Source: Buchnera aphidicola str. Bp (Baizongia pistaciae)
Lineage (GTDB): Bacteria; Pseudomonadota; Gammaproteobacteria; Enterobacterales; Enterobacteriaceae
NCBI RefSeq assembly: GCF_000007725.1
Contig: NC_004545.1
Span: 310,001 to 374,000 of the forward strand
Reading direction: 5' to 3'
Length of the DNA: 64,000 nucleotides
Part shown: positions 31,206 through 41,847 of the stretch, one piece after another
Layout of the letters: the number at the start of each line of letters is the position of its first letter
How positions within the stretch are numbered: position 1 is the stretch's first letter
Translations under genes and position numbers: made by a program
The notes under the pieces: model-generated
Databases searched by the model: none
Told to the model about the DNA's origin: nothing
The model's input: the letters and a program-made list of their open reading frames with translations, nothing else

Positions 31206-32186
31206 ATGATTGAAAATACATTGAAAATTGAACATCATAAATTAATTATTTTGGGATCTGGACCAGCAGGATATACTGCAGCTATTTATTCCGCTAGAGC
31301 AAATCTAGAACCCTTGTTGTTCACTGGAAACAACAAAGGAGGACAACTTATAAATACTAACGAAATAGAAAATTGGCCTGGAGATTCAAAATCACTTACA
31401 GGTTTAGAATTAATGGAAAGAATGCATAACCATGCAAAATCATTAAATACTAAAATTATTCCTAACGAAATTATTCGTGTAAACTTTTTTAAAATACCAT
31501 TTTTATTGGTAAGCGATACTAATCAATATTACACTTCTGATTCAGTAATTATTGCTACAGGTGCATCTCCAAAATATTTAGGTCTAACTTCAGAATCTAA
31601 ATTTATAGGAAAAGGGGTATCAGTATGCGCTGTTTGTGATGGCTTTTTTTATAAAAACGAAGACGTTGCTGTAGTAGGCGGAGGAAACACTGCTTTAGAA
31701 GAAGCATTATATTTATCTAATATAGCAAGAAAAGTATATTTAATACATCGACGCAAAACATTTAGCGCTGAAAAAATATTAATTTCTCGTATGTTAAACA
31801 AAACAAAAAAAAATATAATTTTGCGTACAGGATGCATCGTGAACAAAATTATTGGAGGAGTAAACGGTGTACGTGGAGTACAAATTACATGCAATGATTC
31901 TAAAGAAAATAAATGTTTAATAAATTTATCCGGGGTTTTTATAGCTATTGGACATGCTCCCAATACCAAACTTTTTAAAAATCAATTATTCATGAAAAAT
32001 GATTATATCCTAGTAAAATCAGGAATTCATGGAAATGTTACTCAAACCAACATTCCAGGAATTTTTGCAGCAGGTGATGTAATTGATCATGTTTATAAAC
32101 AAGCGATCACATCTTCAGCAAGCGGGTGTATGGCTGCTCTAGATGCAGAAAAGTATATTGATCAAAAATATGGTTTTAAAATATAA
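31206..32186 (+). CDS. trxB: Thioredoxin reductase
   Basis: FAD enzyme that passes electrons from NADPH to thioredoxin. The 326-residue product (E. coli 321) has the FAD-binding [16 protein letters not shown] near residues 17-32, the redox pair C141 and C144 in [10 protein letters not shown], the NADPH-binding [10 protein letters not shown] with HRRKTF, and [16 protein letters not shown] near the C-terminus. The frame is intact. It is followed 54 bases later by infA; cydDC and aat, between them in E. coli, are lost. Confidence 0.98.
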
Positions 32187-32240
32187 ATATGTTAATATTT
32201 AGCGATTATTGACATAAAAATACATAATAATGAGAATAAC

Positions 32241-32459
32241 ATGACAAAAGAAGATTGCATAGAAATGCAGGGGGTGGTAATAGACACTCTTCCTAATACT
32301 ATGTTTCGTGTACAATTAGATAACAAACATATTGTAACAGCACATATTTCAGGAAAAATGAGAAAAAATTATATACGCATCCTAACTGGAGATAAAGTAA
32401 CCTTAGAATTAACTCCATATGATTTGAGTAAAGGTAGAATTATATTTCGTAGCCGATAA
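32241..32459 (+). CDS. infA: Translation initiation factor IF-1
   Basis: Single OB-fold factor that binds the A site of the 30S subunit during initiation. The 72 residues match the universal length, with the conserved blocks [28 protein letters not shown] and [14 protein letters not shown] at 32241. It lies between trxB and aspS on the same strand. Confidence 0.98.
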   Translation: MTKEDCIEMQGVVIDTLPNTMFRVQLDNKHIVTAHISGKMRKNYIRILTGDKVTLELTPYDLSKGRIIFRSR

Positions 32460-32534
32460 AATATTATAGTAAAAATTATACCTATAAGAAGTATATTTTG
32501 CTTTTAATAAAATCACTGTTGGTAGGGCCTATTT

Positions 32535-34265
32535 ATGAGAACCAATTTCTGTGGAACATTAAATGTATCACATGTAGGAAAGACGATAAAATTATGTGGT
32601 TGGGTTAATAAATTTAGAAACTTAAAAGAAATATTATTTATCGATATACGTGATCAAACGGGGATTATACAAGTATTATTTAGTAAAAAATCAGAATTAT
32701 TGTTCAAAAAAGCTGCTGATCTTCGTAATGAGTTTTGTATACAAGTGTTAGGAATTGTTCAAGAACGAATCACAAAAAATAAAAATTATACAATGTCTAC
32801 AGGAGAAATAGAAATTTTCGCATTAGAATTAAAAATTTTTAATAAATCTCAACCATTACCTATAGATTTAAAATCCTGCAATATAGAGGAAACTCGTTTA
32901 AAATTTCGTTACTTAGATCTTAGACATCCTAATATGATTCGTAATATTATTATTAGGAACGATATTACTATTATTATTAGAAACTTTATGAAAAAAAATA
33001 AATTTTTAGATATTGAAACACCTATATTAACTAAGTCTACACCAGAAGGCGCACGAGATTATATAGTACCAAGTAGAATTCACAAAAATAAGTATTATGC
33101 ATTACCCCAATCCCCCCAATTATTTAAACAATTACTTATGATATCTGGAATTGACAGGTACTATCAAATTGCAAAATGTTTTCGAGATGAAGATTTACGT
33201 TCAGATCGGCAACCTGAATTTACACAAATTGACATTGAAGTATCATTTTTAAATGCAAAAAAAGTACGAAAAATTATCGAACGTATGATTACAAGCGTAT
33301 GGAATAAAATTATCAACGTTCATTTAAAAAAATTTCAAAAATTAAGTTTTTATGATGCAATAAAAATGTATGGTACAGACAAACCTGATTTAAGAAATCC
33401 TATACAATTGATAGATGTAACAAATATCATTCATGTAAAAAATAACATTAATGCTATAACTTTACCTAATAAAAAAACTCAACAAAATATAGTGATTGCA
33501 ATGTGTATACCAAGGGGTATGTCCTTAAATATTAATTACATTAATTCATATCATCATTTAGTACAAAAATACACCAAAAATAAGTTATTTAACGTTGAAG
33601 TGTTAAATCATTGTCCGATTAAAGAACAAAAAAAAACATCTTTTCATAAAAAACCTTCTAGTGATTTAACATTTCAATTAATTTCTAAAACTTCTGCAAA
33701 ACATGGAGATATGATATTCTATCTATCTGAAAAATCCCCTTTAGTATATGAAATTATGGGAAAACTAAGAATAGAATTAGGAAAAGATCTTAACTTAATT
33801 GATTATAATTCTTGGAAACCATTATGGATAACTAACTTTCCATTATTTAAAAAAAATGAGTTAAATCAGTACATTTCAACTCATCACCCTTTTACAGCTC
33901 CAAAATATATGAAAATTGACACCTCTATAACAAATTATGAAGAGATTGTTGCTGATTCTTATGATTTAGTAATTAATGGTTATGAAATAGGTAGTGGATC
34001 AGTTAGAATTCATGATTTAGAATTACAAAAAACTGTTTTTAATATTTTAGGTATAAATACAGTATTGCAAAAGAATAATTTTAATTTTTTTTTAAACGCT
34101 CTTAAGTATGGTACACCACCTCATGCTGGTATTGCGCTTGGGTTAGATAGAATTACAATGTTATTAACAAATAGTCACAACCTTAGAGATGTAATAGCCT
34201 TTCCAAAAACTACTACAGGATCTTGTTTAACTACTGGAGCACCAAGTAAAATTATACATTTTTAA
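32535..34265 (+). CDS. aspS: Aspartyl-tRNA synthetase
   Basis: Class IIb synthetase that charges tRNA-Asp. The product has 576 residues (E. coli 590). An N-terminal OB-fold binds the anticodon (LCGWVNKFRNLKEILFIDIR, about residues 20-39). The catalytic core has LPQSPQLFKQLLMISG, motif 2 CFRDEDLRSDRQPEFTQID and motif 3 GIALGLDRITMLL near the C-terminus, with the bacterial GAD-type insertion between. No strong ribosome-binding site stands out; GGTAGGG lies about 14 bases upstream. Confidence 0.97.
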   Translation: MRTNFCGTLNVSHVGKTIKLCGWVNKFRNLKEILFIDIRDQTGIIQVLFSKKSELLFKKAADLRNEFCIQVLGIVQERITKNKNYTMSTGEIEIFALELKIFNKSQPLPIDLKSCNIEETRLKFRYLDLRHPNMIRNIIIRNDITIIIRNFMKKNKFLDIETPILTKSTPEGARDYIVPSRIHKNKYYALPQSPQLFKQLLMISGIDRYYQIAKCFRDEDLRSDRQPEFTQIDIEVSFLNAKKVRKIIERMITSVWNKIINVHLKKFQKLSFYDAIKMYGTDKPDLRNPIQLIDVTNIIHVKNNINAITLPNKKTQQNIVIAMCIPRGMSLNINYINSYHHLVQKYTKNKLFNVEVLNHCPIKEQKKTSFHKKPSSDLTFQLISKTSAKHGDMIFYLSEKSPLVYEIMGKLRIELGKDLNLIDYNSWKPLWITNFPLFKKNELNQYISTHHPFTAPKYMKIDTSITNYEEIVADSYDLVINGYEIGSGSVRIHDLELQKTVFNILGINTVLQKNNFNFFLNALKYGTPPHAGIALGLDRITMLLTNSHNLRDVIAFPKTTTGSCLTTGAPSKIIHF

Positions 34266-34356
34266 ATTCTATGATAATAATATAAAATAATATATGTAAT
34301 TAATTATGTACATAAAATTTTAAACATAATTTATTTTTAAAATTTAGATAAAATCA

Positions 34357-35142
34357 CTATAATATTTTTTTTAAATTACTTATCACAAAAACAATTGAAG
34401 AACAAAATACTATTGTTGGACTAATTGCAAGATTATAATAAACAGACATTAATATTCCCCAAGTTATTGATATAATTCCAATTATAACGGAAAAAAATGC
34501 CATTTTTTCTGGTGAGGTAGAAAAGCGTTGCGCTGTTGCTGCTGGAATAATTAATAATGATATAGCTATCAGTGATCCGATAAATTTTATAGCTATTCCT
34601 ATGGTTAATGTAATTAAGAATATTAATATACTATTAATTTTAAGAACGTTTACACCATCTATTTTAGCTAAATCAGAGTTTATAGTAGTTAATAACATTA
34701 AATCCCAATACCATACTAGAACAAAAAGTATGCTAACACAACTAATTATTAAAATTACTATATCAATATAAGTAACTTCTAATAAATTTCCAAATAAATA
34801 ATTAGTTAACTTATTTTTTTGAAAATTAGAAATTGAATTTATTATTATCATACCTAACGACAAAAAACTATAACCAATAATTCCAAGAATTGTATCTAAT
34901 GACAAAACTGTAGTATAATTCAACCAGATAATTAACATTCCAAATAATAAAATTGTAATAATTACCATAAAAAAAGGATGTATATTTAACAAAACAGCGA
35001 AAGATATACCTAACAATGATGAATGTGACAATGTATCACCAAATGAAGACATACGTCGCCATATTATAAATAAACCTAATGGTCCAGTAATAGTAGTTAA
35101 TAAAACTCCAGCTAACCATCCAAAAAAAAATGTTTTATACAT
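34357..35142 (-). CDS. znuB: Zinc ABC transporter permease
   Basis: Inner-membrane permease of the high-affinity zinc importer. The 261-residue product (the same as E. coli) consists of about eight hydrophobic segments; GDTLSHSSLLGISFA (about residues 34-48) and the cytoplasmic coupling region SLLIIPAATAQRFS are family features. It follows znuC by 35 bases. The periplasmic binding protein ZnuA is not in this neighbourhood. It is convergent with aspS. Confidence 0.94.
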   Translation of the reverse strand: MYKTFFFGWLAGVLLTTITGPLGLFIIWRRMSSFGDTLSHSSLLGISFAVLLNIHPFFMVIITILLFGMLIIWLNYTTVLSLDTILGIIGYSFLSLGMIIINSISNFQKNKLTNYLFGNLLEVTYIDIVILIISCVSILFVLVWYWDLMLLTTINSDLAKIDGVNVLKINSILIFLITLTIGIAIKFIGSLIAISLLIIPAATAQRFSTSPEKMAFFSVIIGIISITWGILMSVYYNLAISPTIVFCSSIVFVISNLKKIL

Positions 35143-35177
35143 GTTTAATATCTCTTAAAACATAATTATAAATATAT

Positions 35178-35894
35178 TTAAAAATCATGATGATGATTAT
35201 GCCTATGACGATATAATGCTAAATAGTTTTTTCCTATATTACCAAAAATAGCGATAAACTCTGAATTTTTAGAGATAGTTTCTGGAGGTCCAGAACAACA
35301 TATGTGATTATTTAAACAAATAACTTTATCTGTATTTGCCATAACTATACTTAAATCATGAGATACCATTAAAATAGAACACTTTAATTCATTTTTTATT
35401 TGATTAACTAACTTATAAAATGCTATTTTCCCAATAATATCTATGCCTTGAGTGGGTTCATCTAAAACTAACAATTCAGGTTTTTTTAATAAAGCTCGCG
35501 CTAATAATACTTTTTGCATTTCACCACCAGATAACTTTTGCAGTGGATGATGCTTTAAATGAATAATATTAATACGAGATAGCATACCTTGAATATAATT
35601 TTTATCGTTAAAATAAGATAAGTTCATGAATCGATTAACTGTTATAGGTAACGTAGAATGCAAGTTTAATTTTTGAGGTATATAACCGATGCGCAAATTG
35701 TTTTTAAAGAATATTTTTCCTTGATTAGGCTTTAACAAACCAAGAATAACTCGAACTAATGTAGATTTACCAGCACCGTTTGGCCCGATTAAAGTTAAAA
35801 TACAATTTGGAGTTAAAGCTAATGAAATATTTGATAAAATTGAACGATTATTAAAATTAACAGATATATTGTTTAATTGAATAAATATAGACAT
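35178..35894 (-). CDS. znuC: Zinc ABC transporter ATP-binding protein
   Basis: ATPase of the zinc importer. From the ATG at 35894 (MSIFIQLNNISVNF) the start aligns exactly with E. coli ZnuC; an upstream ATG at 35939 would add 15 unsupported residues. Walker A is GPNGAGKST (about residues 37-45), the signature is KLSGGEMQKVLLARAL, Walker B is LLVLDEPTQG, and the switch histidine is in MVSHDLS. The histidine-rich tail YRHRHNHHHD resembles the E. coli tail and may bind zinc. The product has 238 residues (E. coli 251). Confidence 0.95.
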   Translation of the reverse strand: MSIFIQLNNISVNFNNRSILSNISLALTPNCILTLIGPNGAGKSTLVRVILGLLKPNQGKIFFKNNLRIGYIPQKLNLHSTLPITVNRFMNLSYFNDKNYIQGMLSRINIIHLKHHPLQKLSGGEMQKVLLARALLKKPELLVLDEPTQGIDIIGKIAFYKLVNQIKNELKCSILMVSHDLSIVMANTDKVICLNNHICCSGPPETISKNSEFIAIFGNIGKNYLALYRHRHNHHHDF

Positions 35895-36064
35895 ATATTC
35901 ATGCGCGATATACAAATTATTAATTCTATATGATATCATACTGACATGTATTTATATATTAAAAGTACAATGTTATTATTTTTTTAACACAGTTTGACTA
36001 AATAATATTTTATATATTGTTGATTTCTTAAAAAATAGACATTAAAATCATTAATTTATTAATC

Positions 36065-37210
36065 ATGAGAATTTATAGGATGACAAAGTGTAATATATTT
36101 AACATGATATTTTTAAAATTTTCAAATGCATTTATTAAAAAGATAAAGTATTTGTCAATTATTTCTATTATTAGTGTCTTTTTACTTAATTCAAGTATCG
36201 TATACAGTTGTAGTAAAATTATTTTAATATTTGATAATAACTTTAAAGAAAATAATAAAAACATATTAAATAAATTAGTTCTTCCAATTAAAAATATTAT
36301 CTTGAAAGGTACTTCTAATTTAGAATTCAACGATTATTTACTAAAACTTTCGAATTTTTATGGTTCACCTATACATAAATGTATTTATAATTTTCCATAC
36401 AAAAAATTACAAAATAATAATTTAAATAATTTAAAATATATTATTTTTAAAAGTAAAATAGATAATAATTTTATTAAAAACATGCAATATCTTAATGTTT
36501 CAAATGATAATATAGATAATGTAGTACGTTGTATAAAACTAGAACTTAAAATTCACCAATTAAAACAAGATCACAAATGCAATATTTTAATTCAAAATAA
36601 TAGTTTTTTAAAACATAACATTGTACAAAAAAATATAATTTTAAGTTTTGAAATTCCTTATAATACCAAAAATATTTACGGATTTTTTACAAAAAAAAAT
36701 AAATTTTTTGATGTACATGGAATTAGTTCCGCTCCTATTTTTTTAAAATTTCCGTTTCTAAAAAAATATCGTATTTCTTCCAAATTTAATCCCAATAGAT
36801 TTAATCCAATTACGAAAAAAAATTCACCACATCAAGGTATAGACTTTGCTATGCCAATAGGAACTCCTATTTTATCTATAGGCGACGGAGTAATATTGAA
36901 TGCCAAATTTAGCATTCAAGCAGGTAATTATATTACAATACAACATAATTGTTCTTATATTACTAAATATATGCATTTAAAAAAGATCCTAGTGAAAATA
37001 GGCGATAAGGTAAAAATGCGTGATAAAATAGGATTGTCTGGAAACACTGGTTATTCTACTGGCCCTCATTTGCACTATGAAGTATGGTTACACAAGAAGG
37101 TAATAAATCCAAAAAATTTAAAAACAAGAGAATGCTTGATAAAAAAAAATTTGAAAGAACATATAAATTTTTCTAACATAATCATTACTCAATTTGAAAT
37201 ATTTAAATGA
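36065..37210 (+). CDS. mepM: Murein DD-endopeptidase, M23 family
   Basis: Zinc metallopeptidase that cuts peptidoglycan cross-links. The 381-residue product (E. coli MepM/YebA 440) has one N-terminal hydrophobic anchor (YLSIISIISVFLLNSSIVYS, about residues 29-48), a poorly conserved middle where the E. coli LysM-type region would be, and a well-conserved LytM domain (about residues 240-350). Zinc ligands are visible in SPHQGIDFAMP and in GPHLHYEVW. Two ATGs, 36065 and 36080, are possible. In E. coli znuA and lpxM flank this gene; both are missing. Confidence 0.93.
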   Translation: MRIYRMTKCNIFNMIFLKFSNAFIKKIKYLSIISIISVFLLNSSIVYSCSKIILIFDNNFKENNKNILNKLVLPIKNIILKGTSNLEFNDYLLKLSNFYGSPIHKCIYNFPYKKLQNNNLNNLKYIIFKSKIDNNFIKNMQYLNVSNDNIDNVVRCIKLELKIHQLKQDHKCNILIQNNSFLKHNIVQKNIILSFEIPYNTKNIYGFFTKKNKFFDVHGISSAPIFLKFPFLKKYRISSKFNPNRFNPITKKNSPHQGIDFAMPIGTPILSIGDGVILNAKFSIQAGNYITIQHNCSYITKYMHLKKILVKIGDKVKMRDKIGLSGNTGYSTGPHLHYEVWLHKKVINPKNLKTRECLIKKNLKEHINFSNIIITQFEIFK

Positions 37211-37230
37211 ACTTATATTCTGGAAACATG

Positions 37231-37249
37231 TTATTTATCTTATAAATAA
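37231..37249. terminator. Weak hairpin between convergent mepM and pykA
   Basis: TTATTTAT and ATAAATAA form an 8-bp AT-only stem with a 3-base loop in the 68-base gap between two convergent genes. No T-run follows. The location fits a shared transcription end, but the pairing is weak. Confidence 0.3.
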
Positions 37250-37278
37250 ACTATTCAATAAACACAATATTAACACAA

Positions 37279-38718
37279 TCACACTTTTAAAATTCTACTT
37301 GTATTAGTTTTTCCTACTTTTCCCATAATATCTCCTTGAGTAATAATAACTAAATTTCCAGGTTCTAAAAAACCCCTTTTTACTAATAAGTTAATAACTT
37401 CATTAGCAGCAGAAACACCTTCTTTGCTACTATTAAAAAAAATTGGCGTAACTCCTCGATATAACGCAGTTAATTTCAGCGTTTGTATATGTGAAGATAA
37501 CGCGAAAATTGGTAAACCAGAAGTAATTCTAGAAGTCATTAAAGATGTTTTGCCAGATTCAGTCATAGTAATAATAGCAGTAATACCACTTAAATGATTT
37601 GCAGCATACATTGCAGACATAGCAATAGCTTCTTCAATATCATGAAATTTGTCATGAATCCTATGCTGAGAAACATTGATGCTAGGCATTTTTTCTGCCC
37701 CCATACAAACTTTAGACATAACTTTAATAGTCTCAATAGGATATTTTCCTGACGCAGTTTCCGCTGATAACATAACAGCATCACTACCATCTAATACAGC
37801 ATTAGCAACATCCATGACTTCAGCACGAGTTGGCATAGGATTATTGATCATAGATTCCATCATTTGTGTAGCAGTTATAACTACTCGATTTAATTGGCGT
37901 GCTCGCCTTATCAATGTTTTTTGTATTCCAGCTAATTCAGATTCTCCTATTTCTACACCTAAATCTCCTCGTGCTACCATTATTGCATCAGATGCTAATA
38001 TTATTTCATCAATTATTTTTAAATCTTTGACTGCTTCAGCTCTTTCTATTTTAGCAATTATTTTTGCTTTACTACCAAATTTTACTGCACACTTACGTGC
38101 ATGATCTAAATCACTTCCATATCTCGGAAATGAAACAGCTAAATAATCTACCCCAATATCAATCGAAGTGATAATATCTCTTTTATCTTTTTTAGTTAAA
38201 ATCCTTGCTGATAAACCTCCTCCTAATTTGTTAATTCCCTTATTATTAGATAACACACCACCTATAATTATTTTAGTAAATATTTCTTGATCTACTATAT
38301 TAATAACCTTTAATTGTATTTTTCCATCATCTAATAAGAGAATATCACATTTTTTTACGTCTTTAGGTAAATTCTTATAATCTATTCCAACTCTTTCCGA
38401 TGTCCCTAAATTTTCATTTAAATTAGCGTCTAATATGAAATAATTATTTACTTTTAAAAAAACTTTTTTATCTTGAAATTTACAAATTCGAATTTTAGGA
38501 CCTTGTAAATCACCTAAAAGAGCAATGTGACAATTTAATCTTTTTGCAATACTTGTTACGAGTTTTGCTCTATAAATATGTTCTTCTCGTGTTCCATGTG
38601 AAAAGTTTAAACGAAAAACATTAACACCAGATTTAATCATATTCTCTAAAATAATATGATTATCAGTTGACGGACCTAATGTAGCAACAATTTTTGTTCG
38701 TCTAAAACGACGTATCAT
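37279..38718 (-). CDS. pykA: Pyruvate kinase II
   Basis: Last step of glycolysis, making ATP and pyruvate from PEP. The 479-residue product (E. coli PykA 480) aligns end to end with PykA rather than Pyk[15 protein letters not shown] at the start, [49 protein letters not shown] and a full C-terminal regulatory domain ending TNTSRILKV. In E. coli it lies beside hexR and zwf; here zwf is the divergent neighbour and hexR is gone. Confidence 0.97.
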   Translation of the reverse strand: MIRRFRRTKIVATLGPSTDNHIILENMIKSGVNVFRLNFSHGTREEHIYRAKLVTSIAKRLNCHIALLGDLQGPKIRICKFQDKKVFLKVNNYFILDANLNENLGTSERVGIDYKNLPKDVKKCDILLLDDGKIQLKVINIVDQEIFTKIIIGGVLSNNKGINKLGGGLSARILTKKDKRDIITSIDIGVDYLAVSFPRYGSDLDHARKCAVKFGSKAKIIAKIERAEAVKDLKIIDEIILASDAIMVARGDLGVEIGESELAGIQKTLIRRARQLNRVVITATQMMESMINNPMPTRAEVMDVANAVLDGSDAVMLSAETASGKYPIETIKVMSKVCMGAEKMPSINVSQHRIHDKFHDIEEAIAMSAMYAANHLSGITAIITMTESGKTSLMTSRITSGLPIFALSSHIQTLKLTALYRGVTPIFFNSSKEGVSAANEVINLLVKRGFLEPGNLVIITQGDIMGKVGKTNTSRILKV

Positions 38719-39166
38719 CTATATACTTCCTCTTTATGTTTCAAATAAATGTTTTTATTACGAAGCTTGGAAAACGTTCATACACTATTTTTATATAATA
38801 TATAATTTTAATATTTTTTTATAAAAATTTCTAAATACAAACTGTCTCATATAATCTATTTTAAAATTTTTAACTATAATTACGTATATTACGAGTATAT
38901 GACAAAAAGATTTTTTAGAAAATAATTATTTATAATTTTATTAGTATTATGATGCTATACTGAACATGTTATTTACTTATAAAGTTTAGATACAATAGTT
39001 GAATATATTTAATAAATAAATATTAAAAAATTAAGTAAAGAGGTTATATTATACATATTTTAAAATTTTATATTTATAAATAACAAAGTTTATCAAAAAA
39101 ATGCATTACAAAATTATTACTAATTTATTTAACATTTTATTGCAAATAGAATAGTGCGAGATTATT
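38719..39166. other. Divergent spacer, pykA to zwf
   Basis: These 448 bases lie where E. coli has the regulator gene hexR. No ORF or remnant is readable. The promoters of pykA and zwf must lie here. Without HexR, local repression of these genes is presumably lost (inference). Confidence 0.55.
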
Positions 39167-40639
39167 ATGAAAAATAAAAATTCAGGATATGATTTAGTTA
39201 TTTTTGGAGCAAAAGGAGATCTATCTTGTAGAAAACTACTACCTTCATTATATCAATTAGAAAAAAAAAATAAATTATGTACTCACACTAGAATAATAGG
39301 CGTAGGTCGCGCTAATTGGGATAAAATTATTTATACTAATGTAGTATATAAATCATTAATTAAATTTTTAAATGAAACAATAATCGAATCTATTTGGAAA
39401 AAATTTTCGTCTCGGTTAGAATTTTGTAATTTAGATATTAATTGCTTGCACAATTTTAAAAAATTAAAACAAATAATTCAACAAAATAATAACATTATAA
39501 TTAATTATCTAGCTATGCCACCTCACACATTTGGAAATATTTGTTTAGGATTAGAATCAATAAATTTAAATTTAGAACCTACGCGTATTATAATTGAAAA
39601 ACCATTAGGTTCTTCTTTAAAAACATCTATAAATATTAATAACAAAATTGGAAAATTTTTTAAAGAAAAACAAATTTTTCGAATAGATCATTATCTTGGA
39701 AAAGAAACTATACAAAATTTGTTAGCATTCAGATTTTCAAATTCACTTTTTTACTATAATTGGAATAATAAATTTATTGATCATGTTCAAATTACTGTAT
39801 CAGAAACAATTGGAGTTGAAGGAAGATTTAATTATTTCGATACAGTTGGACAAATTAAAGATATGGTTCAAAACCATTTATTACAAATATTGACGATTAC
39901 TACTATGTCGACACCAATTGATTGCCATGAAAATAGCATAAGGGATGAAAAAGTAAAAATTTTAAAATCATTACGACCATTTAACATTAATAATATTCAT
40001 AAAAATGTAATATTAGGTCAATATACTTCAGGAATAATAAATCAAAAAAAAGTTAAATCTTATTTAGATGAAACTAATAATCAAGAATATCAAATGAATA
40101 AATATACCGAAACATTTGTATCTATGAAAATATATATCGATAATGATCAATGGTCTGGAGTCCCATTTTATTTGCGTACTGGAAAACGACTTCCAAAAAA
40201 ATGTTCAGAAATCGTTATTTTTTTTAAAACACCTCCTTTAAATATTTTTAGTAAAAATTACAATACGTTATCTAAAAATAAGTTAATATTATCGTTACAG
40301 CCTAACGAAGCGATTAAGATATATATTTTAAATAAAAAACCAAAACTAACTTCTCAATACAAATTAGATTTAATTACTTTAGATTTTAATTATTCAAAAT
40401 TTTATAAAAAAATACAGTTATCTGATGCATATGAAAAATTGTTATTAGAAAGCATGAAAGGAATTCAGTCTCTATTTGTTAGACGAGATGAAGTTGAATT
40501 AGCATGGAAATGGATTGACTCTACTTTGCAATGTTTACATCTAAAACCTAGATTACCAGATCTATATCCAGCTGGAACTTGGGGACCTGCACGTTCGAAA
40601 ACTATGATAAATAATGATGGTTACGAATGGAATGAATAA
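39167..40639 (+). CDS. zwf: Glucose-6-phosphate 1-dehydrogenase
   Basis: First step of the oxidative pentose phosphate pathway, producing NADPH and the lactone used by Pgl (5011-6006). The 490-residue product (E. coli 491) has the NADP-binding FGAKGDLSCRKLLPSLYQL near residues 14-32, EKPLGSS, the active-site block RIDHYLGKETIQNL (about 178-191) and the C-terminal PAGTWGP. The middle is more divergent than in E. coli but in frame throughout. Confidence 0.97.
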   Translation: MKNKNSGYDLVIFGAKGDLSCRKLLPSLYQLEKKNKLCTHTRIIGVGRANWDKIIYTNVVYKSLIKFLNETIIESIWKKFSSRLEFCNLDINCLHNFKKLKQIIQQNNNIIINYLAMPPHTFGNICLGLESINLNLEPTRIIIEKPLGSSLKTSININNKIGKFFKEKQIFRIDHYLGKETIQNLLAFRFSNSLFYYNWNNKFIDHVQITVSETIGVEGRFNYFDTVGQIKDMVQNHLLQILTITTMSTPIDCHENSIRDEKVKILKSLRPFNINNIHKNVILGQYTSGIINQKKVKSYLDETNNQEYQMNKYTETFVSMKIYIDNDQWSGVPFYLRTGKRLPKKCSEIVIFFKTPPLNIFSKNYNTLSKNKLILSLQPNEAIKIYILNKKPKLTSQYKLDLITLDFNYSKFYKKIQLSDAYEKLLLESMKGIQSLFVRRDEVELAWKWIDSTLQCLHLKPRLPDLYPAGTWGPARSKTMINNDGYEWNE

Positions 40640-40971
40640 AAAAATAATTTTTCATATAAATATATTAGGTACTTGATATATAAGAATTAGTAACTATCAT
40701 AGTTGATATAATTAAATTTAAGAATAAACGTATAGTGTTTAAAGTAATTATTTTAAACAAATGTATTGACTACATACATTTTCTTGTTTGTAATGAAAAA
40801 TAAAAATTAATCATTAAAAAAAAATTATAAAAATTTTATTAAACATATTTATTTAAAAAACATTATTTCAATAAAAAAGTTTTTTATACTAAATTAAATG
40901 TAAAAATTTTATTTTTTTAAAATATTTTAACCAGTTGTGTTTTTATTTTATACTTAGGAAAATAATATTAT
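40640..40971. other. Spacer, zwf to htpX
   Basis: These 332 bases are strongly AT-rich and contain no gene-like ORF or strong hairpin. The htpX ribosome-binding site (AGGA, about 40955) is at the right edge. Confidence 0.5.
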
Positions 40972-41847
40972 ATGATGCGTATAATTCTTTTTTTATTAAC
41001 TAATTTGGCCGTTGTATGCGTTTTTGGATTTATTTTAAGTTTTACAAAAATACCACCTGAAAGTATTAGTGGATTACTCATTTTCTCTAGCATATTCGGA
41101 TTTAGTGGGTCAATAATATCATTATTAATGTCAAAATGGATTGCTTTAAAGTCTGTTAATGGACAAGTTATTTATCAACCATCAAATAATACCGAACAAT
41201 GGTTAATAGATACTATTAATTCTCAATCTAAAAAAATGGGCATAAAAACTCCAACTATAGCAATATATCATGCATTTGACATGAATGCTTTTGCAACAGG
41301 TGCATATAAAAATTCAGCATTAATTGCTGTTTCTACTGGATTACTGGAAAACATGAGTTATGATGAAGCAGAAGCAGTTTTAGCCCATGAAATAAATCAT
41401 ATTTCAAACGGTGACATGGTAACTATGACGTTAGTTCAAGGTATAGTTAATACTTTCGTTATATTTATCTCTCGAATTATTGCTCAATTTGCATCGTCTA
41501 TTTTATCTGAAAATAGAGAAGATAATAATTCTAACAGGAATACATGGGTTTATATAATTTGTTCAACAATTTTAGAGCTCATTTTTGGAATTTTTGCTAG
41601 CATAATTACAATGTGGTTCTCACGGCATCGTGAATTTTATGCTGATGCAGGATCGGCAAAATTAGTAGGTCGCAAAAAAATGATTTCTGCATTACAAAAA
41701 TTAAAATTAAGTTATGAACCTCAAGAAAAAAGCAACATAATTGCATTTTGTATAAATGGAAAACACAGTTCTTTTTTAAATTTATTTATGTCACATCCAT
41801 CACTAGACAAAAGAATTCAAGCTTTATACAATAGAGACTACATGTAA
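40972..41847 (+). CDS. htpX: Membrane-bound zinc protease HtpX
   Basis: Inner-membrane M48 metallopeptidase for quality control of membrane proteins. The 291-residue product (E. coli 293) has two N-terminal membrane segments (about residues 3-23 and 33-53), the zinc motif HEINH in [15 protein letters not shown] (about 137-151), two further hydrophobic segments and the third-ligand region [18 protein letters not shown]. The start MM is also conserved in E. coli. AGGA precedes the ATG. It is the only obvious envelope protease in the window. Confidence 0.97.
   Translation: MMRIILFLLTNLAVVCVFGFILSFTKIPPESISGLLIFSSIFGFSGSIISLLMSKWIALKSVNGQVIYQPSNNTEQWLIDTINSQSKKMGIKTPTIAIYHAFDMNAFATGAYKNSALIAVSTGLLENMSYDEAEAVLAHEINHISNGDMVTMTLVQGIVNTFVIFISRIIAQFASSILSENREDNNSNRNTWVYIICSTILELIFGIFASIITMWFSRHREFYADAGSAKLVGRKKMISALQKLKLSYEPQEKSNIIAFCINGKHSSFLNLFMSHPSLDKRIQALYNRDYM

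Noticed and set aside
37676-38104. Open frame of 142 codons on the plus strand inside pykA
   Set aside because: It is the antisense shadow of a highly conserved gene, with no ribosome-binding site or recognisable domain.
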